A DNA stretch of 64,000 nt from Chamaecrista fasciculata. Taxonomy: Eukaryota; Streptophyta; Magnoliopsida; Fabales; Fabaceae. Position 1 is the stretch's first letter; the number at the start of each line of letters is the position of its first letter. The DNA is taken from NCBI GenBank assembly GCA_003254925.1, contig QANZ01012921.1, positions 1 to 64,000 on the forward strand, in the 5' to 3' direction. A program made the position numbers and the translations under genes. Below, one piece after another: positions 22,487 to 32,339 of the stretch. The notes beneath the pieces were generated by a model. It was not told the origin of the DNA. It saw only the letters and a program-made list of their open reading frames with translations, and searched no databases.

Positions 22487-24063
22487 AGCAACTTTAACTA
22501 AAGAACTTGGATTATCTTTCTCTATGACATGAATTAGTGATCCTAAAAAATTGTTATTGTTGATCCGAAAAAATAGATATTACATATTAAACCCACAGTC
22601 AGCAAATACATAAGCAAAATTTACATATAATTTTTTTAGTAGTGATATTATATAATTTTTTTTTTATTAATTTACATATAATATATTATATTAATATGCC
22701 ACTTACCCTAATTAATCTAGGCTTTTCATTTTTACACAGCTGCCTCCTCACAATCCCATTCACTCTCACTTGTTCGATCTCCTCACTTCCTCTTCTTTCC
22801 TTAGCCAGTAGTCACAGTCAACCACCACCACAAAATCGACTAAACTCATCGGTCGTCGAACAAGTGTTTTCGTAGTAGTTTTTGTAATTACGCCATTTCT
22901 TTAGTCTATTTTCTTCTAGCCTCTCAAAAAGTTAACACTTATGATGTGGTTTCCACTGCATCTGGTATGATTTGCTAGTCCTTCAAATTGTTAATCTTTC
23001 AAAATTTCAGTTTGTGCAGAATTTTATTTTTGGCAAAATTTCAGTTTTTTTTTCTAAAAAAAGAGTCAACCCGCGGGTTGAACCCAACCCAACCCACAAT
23101 CCCACGGGTTGGGTTGGTTCGGGCTGAAAATAAAAAATAACAAAACCCAACTCAACCCAACCCGTAGATTGATGCGCGGGTTGAGCTGAGATTTTCCCTC
23201 AGCCCGCCCCAACCCAGCCCGCGCTCACCCCTAGCGATAGATTTGAAGTTGTGTGCTAACTCTTAAAAAGTTTTCTCTCTGCCCAGTTAAAATTGCTAGC
23301 AAAAGAAATCAAATCGCGTTTTGGAAGTATTTTTGGGACCGATTTGAAACATCATGGAAACATATAGAATCAGTCTGAAACAAATGAAAAATAAGGGACC
23401 AATTTGAAAGAAACCCCATAAATAAGGGACTAGTTTGAGACTTTGGCCATTTATTATTCATGTACACAAAGAAAGTCAAGTCACAAGAAGTCAGAACGTC
23501 GCCTTTTCTACATTGGCAAAACACCCTTTCATGCCCCTAACGTTTGCAGTGATTTTCAGTTATGCCCTTAACGTTTCATTTTGTTCAGACATGCCCTCAA
23601 TGTGCAACCAACATTTCAATTATGCTCTCAATTTTGACTCAATGCACATGTGGCAATTTTTTTTGCTTATGTGTCATTTTTTTTGTTTGACTTGATTACG
23701 TGGCATCATGACTGGGCATTCTTATTTTTTTTTTCCACCTTGGCATGATGACTGGATTTACATTTTTGAACATAAAAATTGAGTAAACTAGCAAATCAGT
23801 CCCTGGATTTACATTTTTCATCATCTTCATTCATTTTAGTCCCAAATTCTCAAAATAAAATTGTAAAGTGTCCCAAAACACTTCCAAACATTTCAATTTA
23901 GTCCTTAAAAGTATTAAAAACTCTAAAACCTAGACTCTAAAATTCTAAACCCTAAAACCCTAACCCCTAAACCCCTAAAAAAACCACCCTCTTGCAATTT
24001 GGTCCCTAGGTCCTCAAATTTATTAAATCAGAATTAAAAAAAAAATTGGTCCCTAAATCCTAA

Positions 24064-24121
24064 TTTCATTAACATCTTCATCTTCTTCATCATCATCATC
24101 ATCATCATCATCTTCTTCACC
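24064..24121. repeat. (CAT/CTT)n tract
   Basis: ATC/TTC trinucleotide tract at the inner edge of the left arm, mirrored by a GAT/GAA tract at about 24787-24845. Confidence 0.8.
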
Positions 24122-24125
24122 TTCA

Positions 24126-24386
24126 TCATCTTTGCATCATGTAAATATGGAGTACAGTGTTGTCGCCGTAGATTCCCCTAAACACAAAAGCCACCTCATC
24201 CTCCGTCACCGGAAAACCCCTCGAGAATGTCAAAAACAAAGTCCTGTCTTCTTCTGTTGTCTCCTCCCATGGCTTCCACTGCCACAGTCTCTGCTCTCTC
24301 AAATCCCACTCCTCCACCCTTCTCCGCCGCATTCCCGGAACAATCTCGCTACTTCCGAAAAACTGACACAGTATGTCTTGGAACAT
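24126..24386 (-). pseudogene. Captured RRM-type gene fragment
   Basis: An 86-codon minus-strand frame. Its second half, RTLFLTFSRGFPVTEDEVAF followed by FRGIYGDNTVLHIYM, resembles the first strand-helix-strand of plant RRM-family proteins that carry LFLTFSRGFPVSE-type wording. It starts at an ATG but breaks off inside the domain, so it is only a piece. Lying in the unique core of a Mutator-type element, it is best read as a transduplicated host exon. The parental gene is not in this window. Confidence 0.6.
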
Positions 24387-24395
24387 TCTGGAACA

Positions 24396-24488
24396 GAGGT
24401 TGTCGAGAACGATCTTGATACCGACTATGACGGTGAATCTGATGGAGATTGTGCCCTAGGGCCAATCATTTATTTATGTGTTATTTGA
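24396..24488 (+). pseudogene. Tail of PB1-like MULE ORF
   Basis: The plus-strand frame ends YDGESDGDCALGPII, matching the end of the ORF at 229-897. The following 98 bases up to the N at 24587 continue the match in inverted orientation relative to 151-293. Confidence 0.55.
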
Positions 24489-24586
24489 ACATATATAGTT
24501 TTTGATTAATTTATAGAGATAAATTATGTTGTTATCATATTATTAGCGTGTTTACTATGATAGCGTCCTTGATTAATTATAAGATA

Positions 24587-24587
24587 N
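24587..24587. other. Undetermined base (N)
   Basis: A single N at the junction where the MULE-tail match ends. The words TATGACGGTGAATC on both sides (about 24425 and 24597) suggest a local duplication or a mis-join here. Confidence 0.9.
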
Positions 24588-25399
24588 ACCGGCTATGACG
24601 GTGAATCGCCGTTGAATGAACAAGTGAAGGGAGATTGGGGAGTTTGTTACGTTGGCGGTGAGAGGTAAACCACCACCAGGTGGCACGTGAGGCACCACGT
24701 GCTCCTCCGCCTCCATGAATTGAAGGCATAGAACAACCTCGTTGGCTAAGGAGAACAGCCGTCTTGTGTTTGTTCAAATTACAAAGATGATGAAGATGAT
24801 GAAGGTGAAGAAGATGATGATGATGATGAAGAAGATGAAGATGATAATGAAATTAGGATTTAGGGACCAATTTTTTTTTTTAATTATGATTTAATAAATT
24901 TGAGGACCTAGGGACCAAATTGCAAGAGAGTGGTTTTTTTAGGGGTTTAGGGGTTAGGGTTTTAGGGTTTAGAATTTTAGAGTTTAGGTTTTAGAGTTTT
25001 TAATACTTTTAAGGACTAAATTGAAATGTTTGGAAGTGTTTTGGGACACTTTACAATTTTATTTTGAGAATTTGGGACTAAAATGAATGAAGATGATGAA
25101 AAATGTAAATCCAGGGACTGATTTGCTAGTTTACTCAATTTTTATGTTCAAAAATGTAAATCCAGTCATCATGTCAAGGTGGAAAAAAAAAAATAAGAAT
25201 GCCCAGTCATGATGCCACGTAATCAAGTCAAACAAAAAAATGACACATAAGCAAAAAAAATTGCCACATGTGCATTAAGTCAAAATTGAGGGCATAATTG
25301 AAACGTTGGTTGCACATTGAGGGCATGTCTGAACAAAATAAAACGTTAAGGGCATAACTGAAAATCACCGCAAACGTTAGGACATGGGTGTTTTGCCTT

Positions 25400-25718
25400 C
25401 TACATTTAAACGTGATCTCTAAGCGTCCATCGCTTTCTCTCTCACACTCTCGTATCAATAACACCCTTCTCAGTTCTCACCACCGTCTTCTCCCTAAAAT
25501 GTTAACACAACAACATAATGCGCGGAGAGAAAAACTCAGGAAAAAAGGGTTTGTAGTGGTAGATGGATGACCCACCCACACACACACATATTCTCTTCTT
25601 CTTCTTCTTCCTAATTTCTGATCACCACCTTTGCCTCTCTCACTGATTCTTCATGAACCCACTTTGATTCTATCTTCTGGGTTCTTCATCGCCGCCTCGT
25701 CTGACGTTTTTTGCTCAG
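25400..25718 (+). other. Copy B 5' leader exon
   Basis: Matches the copy A leader and ends CTCAG|GTAACG. The TATA-like word of copy C is altered here (TATCAATA at 25453-25460), and a Pack-MULE ends 2 bp upstream of the leader homology. Confidence 0.5.
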
Positions 25719-27066
25719 GTAACGAACAATGTCGACTTCTCTCCTTCCCATCCGGTGACGTTTTCTCTTTTAGTCTTTAAGGGTTTTTCTTGAATTCTTC
25801 ACTTGCGGCTTGTGTGAATGAATGTGGTTATCTTGTTTGTGTTGTTTATTATGGTTAATTGGGAACTTACCCCTAAAGGTGGTAGGTTGTTAGGGTTGAC
25901 TTTGACCCAATATAGAGACATTGTAGGTCACAGCGAGAAGGAGAGTGTTTCTATGAGTGATTTGTTTGTTTGTTTGTTTGTTTTTTTTTTTTTGCATAGA
26001 TAGGAAAAAAAGAACAGAAATGACAAAAGAAAACACTATGAGTGAGTTTTGTCTTCAATAAATTTAGCCATTACTTGGATGAGTTTTTTTTGGTTGCTCA
26101 CTTGACTTTGTCTTACTCGGACCTTAAGTGATAGCAAGCTGTTTACTAATCGGATAAACTCTGCATTGGTTACTTAATGAATTTTATCTGTGGAGGAAGA
26201 GTTGCATAAGAATTTAGTTGTTGATTGAAACGAGGAAGTTGGTTTTGCCATTTGGCTTTAGGAAAAGATACTATTATCAAGTACATAAAACAATGGTTTG
26301 CTTCTTTGGGAAATATTAGCTTGATAAGAATATATTGCAGGATTCTATTGTAATGCTTGGTGAAGCCCCTGAAATAACTAATTGTATTGATGTTCTTTTT
26401 CAGCTATAGAAGCAGCTAGTGAAGCATAGACTTGACTTGCAATTAATTGTGATATCTACCACACTAGATCATTCCCATACTCAGTGTGGAATTTGGACAT
26501 TTCATACTACCCAAAATCCGGAATTGATGAAATATTAGGCGATAGATAACAGAAAATTATAGAAGAAAGATAATTACCGCAAGCTGATTTATTTCTTATT
26601 TAATGAACAACGTACATAGGTTTACAAAAGGAAAATATGCATGCTGATGTGCTACCACTAATGTAGGAATTAGTTAATTTGAAAGAAGTGAATAAGATAA
26701 TTTAGAAAAAACTAATCCTACAAGTCCTATTCAGAATAAGAAACCAGCCAGTAATATGAGAATCTCTTTTCTTGATTTTCATTACTGCCATTGTTTTAAA
26801 CTATTAGTACTTTTTATATATTTATTACTTATTTCTGGTAACAGAACTAGGAAAAAGCCATATACTTTCATGATATTATAAAACTATAAGTAGATCTTTT
26901 AAACATGTGCCCTTGGCCTTTACTCATTTGTATTGACTATTTGGATATTATATTCTCTATTTTCCTTTTCTTTATGGTTCTAACTTTATGTTTTCTTCTT
27001 GAAACTGCTCAATTGGTGTTATAGCTACTTGCCTTTTTTAATCCAAGGAGACGGTTGTTGTTGCAG

Positions 27067-27168
27067 GAAGGATTTAAGTCAACCCATATTACTCTGATGA
27101 CTTCTTAAGAAAATTGGAATTGACCATGGTTAGCTTGAGAAGACGTAGATTTCTGGGGCTAAGATCAG
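27067..27168 (+). pseudogene. Copy B start exon (MVSLRRRRFLGLRS)
   Basis: Acceptor TTGTTGCAG; ATG at 27126; 43 coding bases to a phase 1 donor G|GTAACA. The arginine run RRRR agrees better with the family than copy A (RRCR). A four-codon upstream frame (ATGACTTCTTAA) precedes the start. Confidence 0.7.
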
Positions 27169-27288
27169 GTAACAATTGATATTAATAAAGAATATAGAAA
27201 TAAAATCTATTATGTCCTAAAACTAAAATTGACCCTTTGGATATTGGAAGTACACTTTTTGTCCTAAAACTTTTTGTTCCCTAAATCT

Positions 27289-27540
27289 ATAAGTGGATTT
27301 CTAGCCAGTATAAGCAACTGGAAGAACTGGAAGGATAGGTATTTTCCCATTGTGCAAAATGGGGTGGAGCGGCTGTGGTGGGTGAGAGAACAGGATGACC
27401 GCCCGCTGTTCCCCGTGGCGTGGTCAGACGCCAACACAGGGTGAGCCCAATTAAGAGAGGGCATTTGAGTGAGGAGGAGCAGCGGGCGGATAGACTCCTT
27501 AGCTCGTTTTACCGCCATTACACACAATCATGTAATATGT
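27289..27540 (+). pseudogene. Accessory ORF exon 1, 3' part (relative 2)
   Basis: Starts inside the domain: GFLASISNWKNWKDRYFPIV, then WWVREQDDRPLFPVAWS. After the Asp-Ala-Asn-Thr step (about 27437) the frame shifts; the continuing match (GHLSEEEQRADRLLSSFY) is in another frame. So a frameshift as well as a 5' truncation disables it. Confidence 0.6.
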
Positions 27541-27617
27541 TAATTGATTTTTTTTTTGATCAATATGCGATGTGGTCGGTTGGATAGTCCCTAACCACTT
27601 TGTCGTTTGTTTTGTAG

Positions 27618-29068
27618 CTTTGACCGACGCGCAGAGGAGGCCAGACAACCAGGGGGCCGGGAGCTCAGCCGCGGCAGGTCGGGCGGAGAGGGCAGGTGAG
27701 CAGGCGCGCGCTCAGGGTTCTGCACCTGCTGGGGTGCGGGCGCCGCCAATTGCGCCTGGTGGAAGGCAGAGGGCTCCAGGGCCTTCATCTCGTGCACCAG
27801 CGGCTTCCGGAGGCGCGGGACAGGCGTCGGCGAGCCCGGCAAAAAGGAGAGCGGGGCCACCAGTGCTGGCACTTGGTGGAATGAGACAGGCGGGTGCCCC
27901 ATCTGGAAGGGGGAGGAGGCCTGACGGAAAAGGGAAGGGCTCGGCAGGGGGAGGTGAGAAGGAGGGCCCGCCAGCCAAAAGGGCGCGTACGAGCGGTCCA
28001 GTGGATCCCGGGGTATTTATCCACTGGGATGATGAAGAGCTGGATCGTTTCATCAAGGTGAGCCATCCAGATGGCGATGGGCCGAGCAACCCGCGGATGG
28101 ATATGTCGGCCGACCGGAGGGTCAACGAGAATGGGGAGGCTGAGTTTCCCTATTTGCCGTCGCAGCCAAACAGAGGGCGATTCTCGGGCATAGCCTCCAT
28201 CCAAGCCCTGTACTCTAACGGCACCTACGAGTGGCATGACACCTTGGTGGCCGACGCCTACAAGCGCCCGCCTACAGACTACGCGGCGGCACACAGTATG
28301 GTAGCGTCTGTAGCGTGTCACGCGGCGCAGACATTGTCGCATAACCTGGTGAAAGAGGTAGCCCGCCTGAGAGAAGAGGCGAGAATGGCCGGTGGGGCCG
28401 AGCAGCTGAAAGCACTGGAAGCTGTCAGGGATAAGGCGCTCAAGGAAGCTCAGGCCGGGCGGGCGCAGGTGAAGAAGCTGGAGGAAGAGAGGAAGAAGGA
28501 GAGAGAAAGAAGGAAGAAGGCGGACCAAGAGGCCGCGGAGGCAGTCCGAGAGGCAGCGGGGCAGCGGGGGGAGGCGGCGGCTGCGAGGGCAGAGCTGGAG
28601 GCGTATCAGGCGGGCGAGGCCCAGCGGATTGAACGTGCACGCCGTGACGAGCGCAGGCAGTGGTATTGGTTCTATGTCAATGCCACTGCACGGGGGTTCG
28701 AGAATTGTCGCAAGCAGCTGAACCTCTTGAACCCTGGGCTCAATGAGGCAGGCATTGACTGCACCTTTGAGGTGCTCCCCGACGGTCGCGGCGAGGAAGA
28801 GATCCGGATGCCCGCGGATGGTGACGAGCTTGGCGAGCCGATGCCCGAATTGCCGGAGGACTGGACTATCCATGAGCTGGAGGTGGCGGAGGGGCGATCA
28901 CAGCCCAGGCCCGGGGATGATGGATATGTGCCGCCAGCGGACGTGCAGAGCACCGCGGGAAACCAAATGGACACGGAGCAGCCGACCGTAGCCGCGGATG
29001 GCGGAGGCGGAGAGGGCAGCGGCGAGCACGTCCCTGGAGCTGTCGCCACAGTGATTTCGGATGACTAG
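27618..29068 (+). pseudogene. Accessory ORF exon 2 (relative 2)
   Basis: Follows TTTTGTAG and starts in the same phase as relative 1. About 483 residues: an Ala/Gly/Pro/Arg-rich disordered start, PAKRARTSGPVD, the conserved block DEELDRFIKVSHPDGDGPS with FPYLPSQPNRGRF and IQALYSNGTYEWHD, an Ala/Glu/Arg coiled coil, the WYWFYVNATARGFENCRKQ segment, and a tail with SQPRPGDDGY. The frame is open to TAG at 29066. Very high G+C at third positions contrasts with host genes and with relative 1. Confidence 0.6.
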
Positions 29069-29697
29069 GTCATCCTTTGTAAAGAATTTGTAGTGTTTGG
29101 GGAGTGTGTTCCCCTTTCTGAACTTGTAATGGGCGTGTATGCCCTCTTTTGTTTTTTGTTTTTTTTTTTCCGAATTTGTACAGGGCGTGTGGGCCCTTTA
29201 ACGTTGACGGATTTTATGGCCGGATGGTCAGGATTAATGTGAGGCCATAAGGCCAATTTTTTTATTAATGTGATAAATATGCTTGTTGCAATGTTTTATC
29301 TGTTGGATGTATTTGATATTTGAGCAAGTGTATGTATGTGGGTGTGTGTGTCCGCCCAACTGAGTTGGCGATCGGACTTTGGGGCTAGCCAGCCACGAGG
29401 TAATGGACCAGCATGGCGTATGAGCAACTTCTCGGCTCATGGGGGCGCGGGGCACCTGAAATTTAAGGACTAAATGGTAAAATGTGAATTTCTTATATTT
29501 GGAGACTAAATGGTAAAATTTAAGGACTAAAAAGAAGGTTTACTTAAAATATATGTTGTAGAATGTGGGCTGCTCTCGGGAGAATGAGAAAATCCATGCC
29601 TTTGGTAGTTGAGGCTTGAGAGTCTACATTGATGAGTTGTGTGATTGTGTCTTAAGCTTTTATTGACATTTTTACCAATATGATTAGGCCTTTGCAG

Positions 29698-29783
29698 GGA
29701 ACAGTTCCTTTGTTACTCCGCAATCTTTATATTGTGAAAATCCAACTGCTGCTGAAGATTCAACCCCACATGGTAAACCCGAG
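29698..29783 (+). pseudogene. Copy B second coding exon
   Basis: Acceptor CCTTTGCAG. It encodes G-NSSFVTPQSLYCENPTAAE, then DSTPHGKPE. The end is set at GAG|GTTGCA because that restores phase 0 for the next exon; the nearer CATG|GTAAAC donor would put linker exon 4 out of frame. Confidence 0.6.
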
Positions 29784-30027
29784 GTTGCACATCCTGTCAT
29801 TTTTTATGAAGGAAATGAAAGCATCCTAAACAACTTAGAAACACTACTATTATTAGTAGTAAATGTTTATATACATGCTACTTTTTTTCATTTTTATTTT
29901 TCAGTTTTGTTGCTTCTCTTAGAGGTAGCATCAGAATTGGTGGCCGTCTTTGATAAACCCTTGATCTGAATATTTGAATTCTACATTTCTGGGAACTAAG
30001 ACTAATATATGTTGTTTTTTCATCCAG

Positions 30028-30108
30028 AATACCGTTGGGAAAGAAGAACCAACATCTTCAAATGTATTTGGTTCAAACTCATCAAAGGGGCATCCTAGTC
30101 AGCAATTT
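30028..30108 (+). pseudogene. Copy B linker exon
   Basis: Acceptor TTTTCATCCAG. 27 codons: NTVGKEEPTSSNVFGSN followed by SSKGHPSQQF. Donor TTT|GTTGGT is phase 0 and fits the AP2 exon of copy A. Confidence 0.6.
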
Positions 30109-30510
30109 GTTGGTTTGTTACTTGAAAGACACATCTTTTTCCTTCTATTTATATATTATCTAGCTAGTTTATAGTGACTTAGCTTACTTGGTAATTTAAC
30201 TTGCGTACTCCATTTTAATGCAATATTCCCAAGATAACTGAAAATACAAAAGTAGGCTACGGGAGTCTTACTTTGAGTTTTCCTCTATGCTTGTCCCCAA
30301 CGTTTGGTTGATATTGGTTGCTTTTCAATCTATTTGTTATAAGCTTAAGGTTGTCTCTACTGTAGAGTCTTTTCTTTATTTCCACAAGTTTCCAAGCCTA
30401 CCAGTGGTCATTGGTTTTACATCCAAAGTTGGGATCAGAAACCTGATAGTGTTAAACTTATTGGTTGTTTATATGACTCTGTCATGGCTTGGAAATAAGA
30501 AGTTCTTCTT
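30109..30510. other. Copy B intron-like remainder
   Basis: AT-rich, no exon recognised. The expected AP2 exon is absent. Confidence 0.4.
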
Positions 30511-31340
30511 CTAGTTCCGAGAGAGGGTGTTTGGCTGTGGTGGCTCTGATGCGGAACGCAAAGGTTATAAGGAACCCGAACCCCGAACACACAAAATGGA
30601 TAGAACAAATAGATGAAATGAAACCCTCAACCCGTTGAACCTCTAAATGACAGATGCAAATGGAAACACAAATAATCAGTTGATTTAAAAATCAAGAATG
30701 AATTCGCCACAAGTGATTACCTTGATAAGAATTAATTCTTGATGCAATAGAAGAAGTGAACCACTTCTATGGATTCTTCTTTCAACCAAGAAGAGAAAAG
30801 CACAATGCTCTCATATAAGATTCTCAAAACTTCCTTACAAGATAGTTAGTGGAGTATTTATACTCCATGGAATAAAAAATCTAAAATCCAATGGGCCATA
30901 CTAACATTTCATAAACTAAAGCCCAATTAAAAAATAATGTTTAAAATAAACTAATGAGCCTTTCTTACAACTCAAACTTAAGCCCAAACATAAAAGATTA
31001 AATTTAAAAAGACAAATTAAAATGGTCCATTAAAATGAAGCATATGTCCAAATAAGTCTCCACATGTGTAGTACTTGGGTCCAACTCTTGAACTTCATAT
31101 ATCCAAGCCTATAATATGTTGAAAAACTCCTCCTTCAGCCCACACAAATAAAGTGACATTTTCAACATTCTTTGAAGGTCTATTTGTTATTTGAATTATC
31201 CAAGTTTCTTCCACATGCTCATTAACTTTATATTTCTTGATATGGAAATGCCCCCCCCCCCCCCCNCCCCCCCCCCCTCCCATACTCGAATTATCCCCTC
31301 TTTCCTCAAAAAGTTCGTCCTCAAATGTGAAATCATGTAA
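30511..31340 (-). mobile_element. LTR-retrotransposon fragment
   Basis: Minus-strand reading. The segment beside GTGGCTCTGATGCGGAACGC resembles the LTR/primer-site junction wording of plant LTR elements (TGGTATCAGAGC-like on the other strand). A piece reading HLRTNFLRKEG at about 31290-31340 resembles the end of a Ty3/gypsy polyprotein (LRTNPFQEGE-type). Ends are not defined. The order suggests a deletion derivative. Confidence 0.35.
31249..31278. repeat. C homopolymer with N
   Basis: About 28 C with an N at 31266. This is probably an unresolved or collapsed homopolymer; ORFs reading GGGG through it are artefacts. Confidence 0.85.
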
Positions 31341-31555
31341 GATGTAGAGCGATTAGCAAATTTACAATTATCAAGCATAAAATACTCACCTTGAAGATTA
31401 TGCATGAAGGTATATAAATCATGTGGCTTAAACTTATGCTCATCATTCCTAAATGCAAAATATCTAGAATTGACCACTTTCGCATGTGTCCAACAAAAAC
31501 ACTTAGATAACATATACAACATATGCATACGAAAATGTTCTACTAGACAACAATT

Positions 31556-32335
31556 TTGAGGGGGATCCCCTATTGTCCTCCCAGGTGGGAGGAAAGGTTT
31601 TTTTACGTAGTTCCTGAGAGTAGGGTGCATCCCTGGTGGTTAAGTAGGGGGGATCGTAGACCCCTTTTTCCCCTAAGCTGGAGTAGGCTCGAGACGTCTT
31701 TCACCATATTGAAATATGAAGGGTTAGCTGAGGGGGAGCAGGCTTTGGTTGATATTTTGAGGGTGATCAATCCCAGAGACGTGTCTTTTGCAAAAAGTTT
31801 CTATTCATCTTATGACTTTTCCTGTATTTGTTGTTTTCTTTGTTTTGTCTTCCTTGTCTGAATTTTTATTTTCCTTAAATTGCAGGTTTGGAAAAAAAGT
31901 TGTCTACCATTGATAGGAAGTTAAAGAAGAGAACCCAGGCTGCTGATCAACATTCCCAGATGGGGAGGGAGCAAGCCTCGTCCGCTGTGGCTCCAAGAAA
32001 TAACCGCGGTCCACGCCGGGAGGTGGGGGTTGTTCCCTATCCCCCATAGCTGCTGTTCCTGTGCCCGTCCAATCTCCTAGGACAGTGACAACTAAAGCGA
32101 AAGGGAAGAAGGCAACATCTGCAGGTGCTGGAGAGGAGAGGGGATCATTAAAGGATGCCCCAGCAAATTGTATTTTCAGCCAAGGGGGTTTCGATTCCTT
32201 TGCTAAAATGAGGGAGGGTTTTAGTCCCTCTGATTGCGGATTGTGCTATTTTTCATGGCCTTTACCAAAAATTTTTATTTGGCCATTGCAAGAGCTTGGT
32301 AGCTTATCTGAACTAAAAATTCAAAATCTCTAGGA
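31556..32335 (+). pseudogene. Accessory ORF fragment (relative 3)
   Basis: Exon 1 end (31556 to about 31825: PPRWEERFFYVVPESRVHP, WW, DRRPLFPLSW), an intron ending TTAAATTGCAG at about 31885, and an exon 2 start (GLEKKLSTIDRKLKKRTQA). Exon 2 hits TAG at about 32047-32049; a shifted frame continues from 32061 (VQSPRTVTTKAKGKKA). The intron lies at the same place and phase as in relatives 1 and 2. The coiled-coil part is missing. Confidence 0.55.
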
Positions 32336-32339
32336 ATTC

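Larger units (their letters stand above)
18227..22644 (-). mobile_element. CACTA (En/Spm) element
   Basis: Begins CACTACAAAAAAACCGG and ends TTTTTTTAGTAGTG, so both termini read CACTA on their own strands. The 3-bp duplication ATA (18224-18226, 22645-22647) fits, although AT-rich flanks make it weak alone. A dense array of subterminal repeats follows the left end (18247-18625). Remnants of a transposase-gene end are seen on the minus strand near 18898-19560. The right end lacks the matching subterminal array, so that side is probably rearranged. Confidence 0.7.
18035..23233. mobile_element. hAT-like element (TAGGGGTGAGC ends)
   Basis: Terminal repeats TAGGGGTGAGCAAATGAGCC and, reversed, TAGGGGTGAGCGCGGGCTGG. 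Subterminal DNA is full of CCCAACCC/GGGTTGGG words. The flanking 8-mers GCGACAAA (18027-18034) and GCGATAGA (23234-23241) agree at 6 of 8 positions. The related flank upstream of copy C has the uninterrupted sequence GAATGCGACGGATTTGAA, which confirms the insertion site. Most of its length is a nested CACTA element. Confidence 0.8.
17723..23448. mobile_element. Foldback Mutator-like element, host of a nested stack
   Basis: Ends GGCCAAAGTCCAAATTGGTC and, reversed, GGCCAAAGTCTCAAACTAGT, with a perfect 9-bp target duplication ATTTATTAT at 17714-17722 and 23449-23457, the mark of Mutator superfamily insertion. Without its 5.2 kb nested hAT insert the element would be about 530 bp. It lies just upstream of APD1 copy B. 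Relatives occur at 35955-36269, 52040-55354, 57866-58692 and from 63590. Confidence 0.85.
23515..25397. mobile_element. Pack-MULE type element with long inverted ends
   Basis: A perfect 9-bp target duplication TTCTACATT (23506-23514 and 25398-25406) flanks ends starting GGCAAAACACCC. The terminal inverted repeats are about 600 bp long (23515 to about 24120, and about 24780 to 25397). The core carries a minus-strand RRM-like gene fragment and a plus-strand piece of the PB1-like MULE ORF tail. The empty site is preserved in copies A and C (CCTTTTCTCCATTRAAACGTG). It sits in the promoter/leader region of APD1 copy B. Confidence 0.85.
27289..29458 (+). mobile_element. Retroelement-derived block with accessory ORF (relative 2)
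   Basis: Strikingly G+C-rich DNA inserted in copy B. Left junction after TTTGTTCCCT; right junction before AATTTAAGGACTAAATGG, where homology to copy A resumes. Only the end of accessory exon 1 is present (27289 to about 27540), followed by the intron and complete exon 2. No LTR or target duplication is recognised. Confidence 0.6.
25400..30108 (+). pseudogene. APD1-type AP2 gene, copy B (no AP2 exon)
   Basis: Second tandem copy. It keeps the leader exon (about 25400-25718), start exon (27067-27168), second coding exon (29698-29783) and linker exon (30028-30108). Phases are mutually consistent (43 + 86 nt, then 81 nt, all open), giving 70 codons that read like the N-terminal half of an APD1-type protein. 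The AP2 exon expected next, as in copy A at 13137, was not found before the homologous downstream flank at 35420. A 2.2 kb retroelement-derived block (27289-29458) lies in its second coding intron. Without the DNA-binding domain it is most likely a pseudogene. Confidence 0.75.

Noticed and set aside
27785-28873. 362-codon minus-strand ORF
   Set aside because: It is the antisense shadow of the G+C-rich accessory exon 2, with no recognisable domain; the plus strand shows conserved blocks shared with 9273-10600.
31095-31630. ORFs reading through poly-G/C with X
   Set aside because: They cross a C homopolymer containing an N; the glycine run is an artefact.
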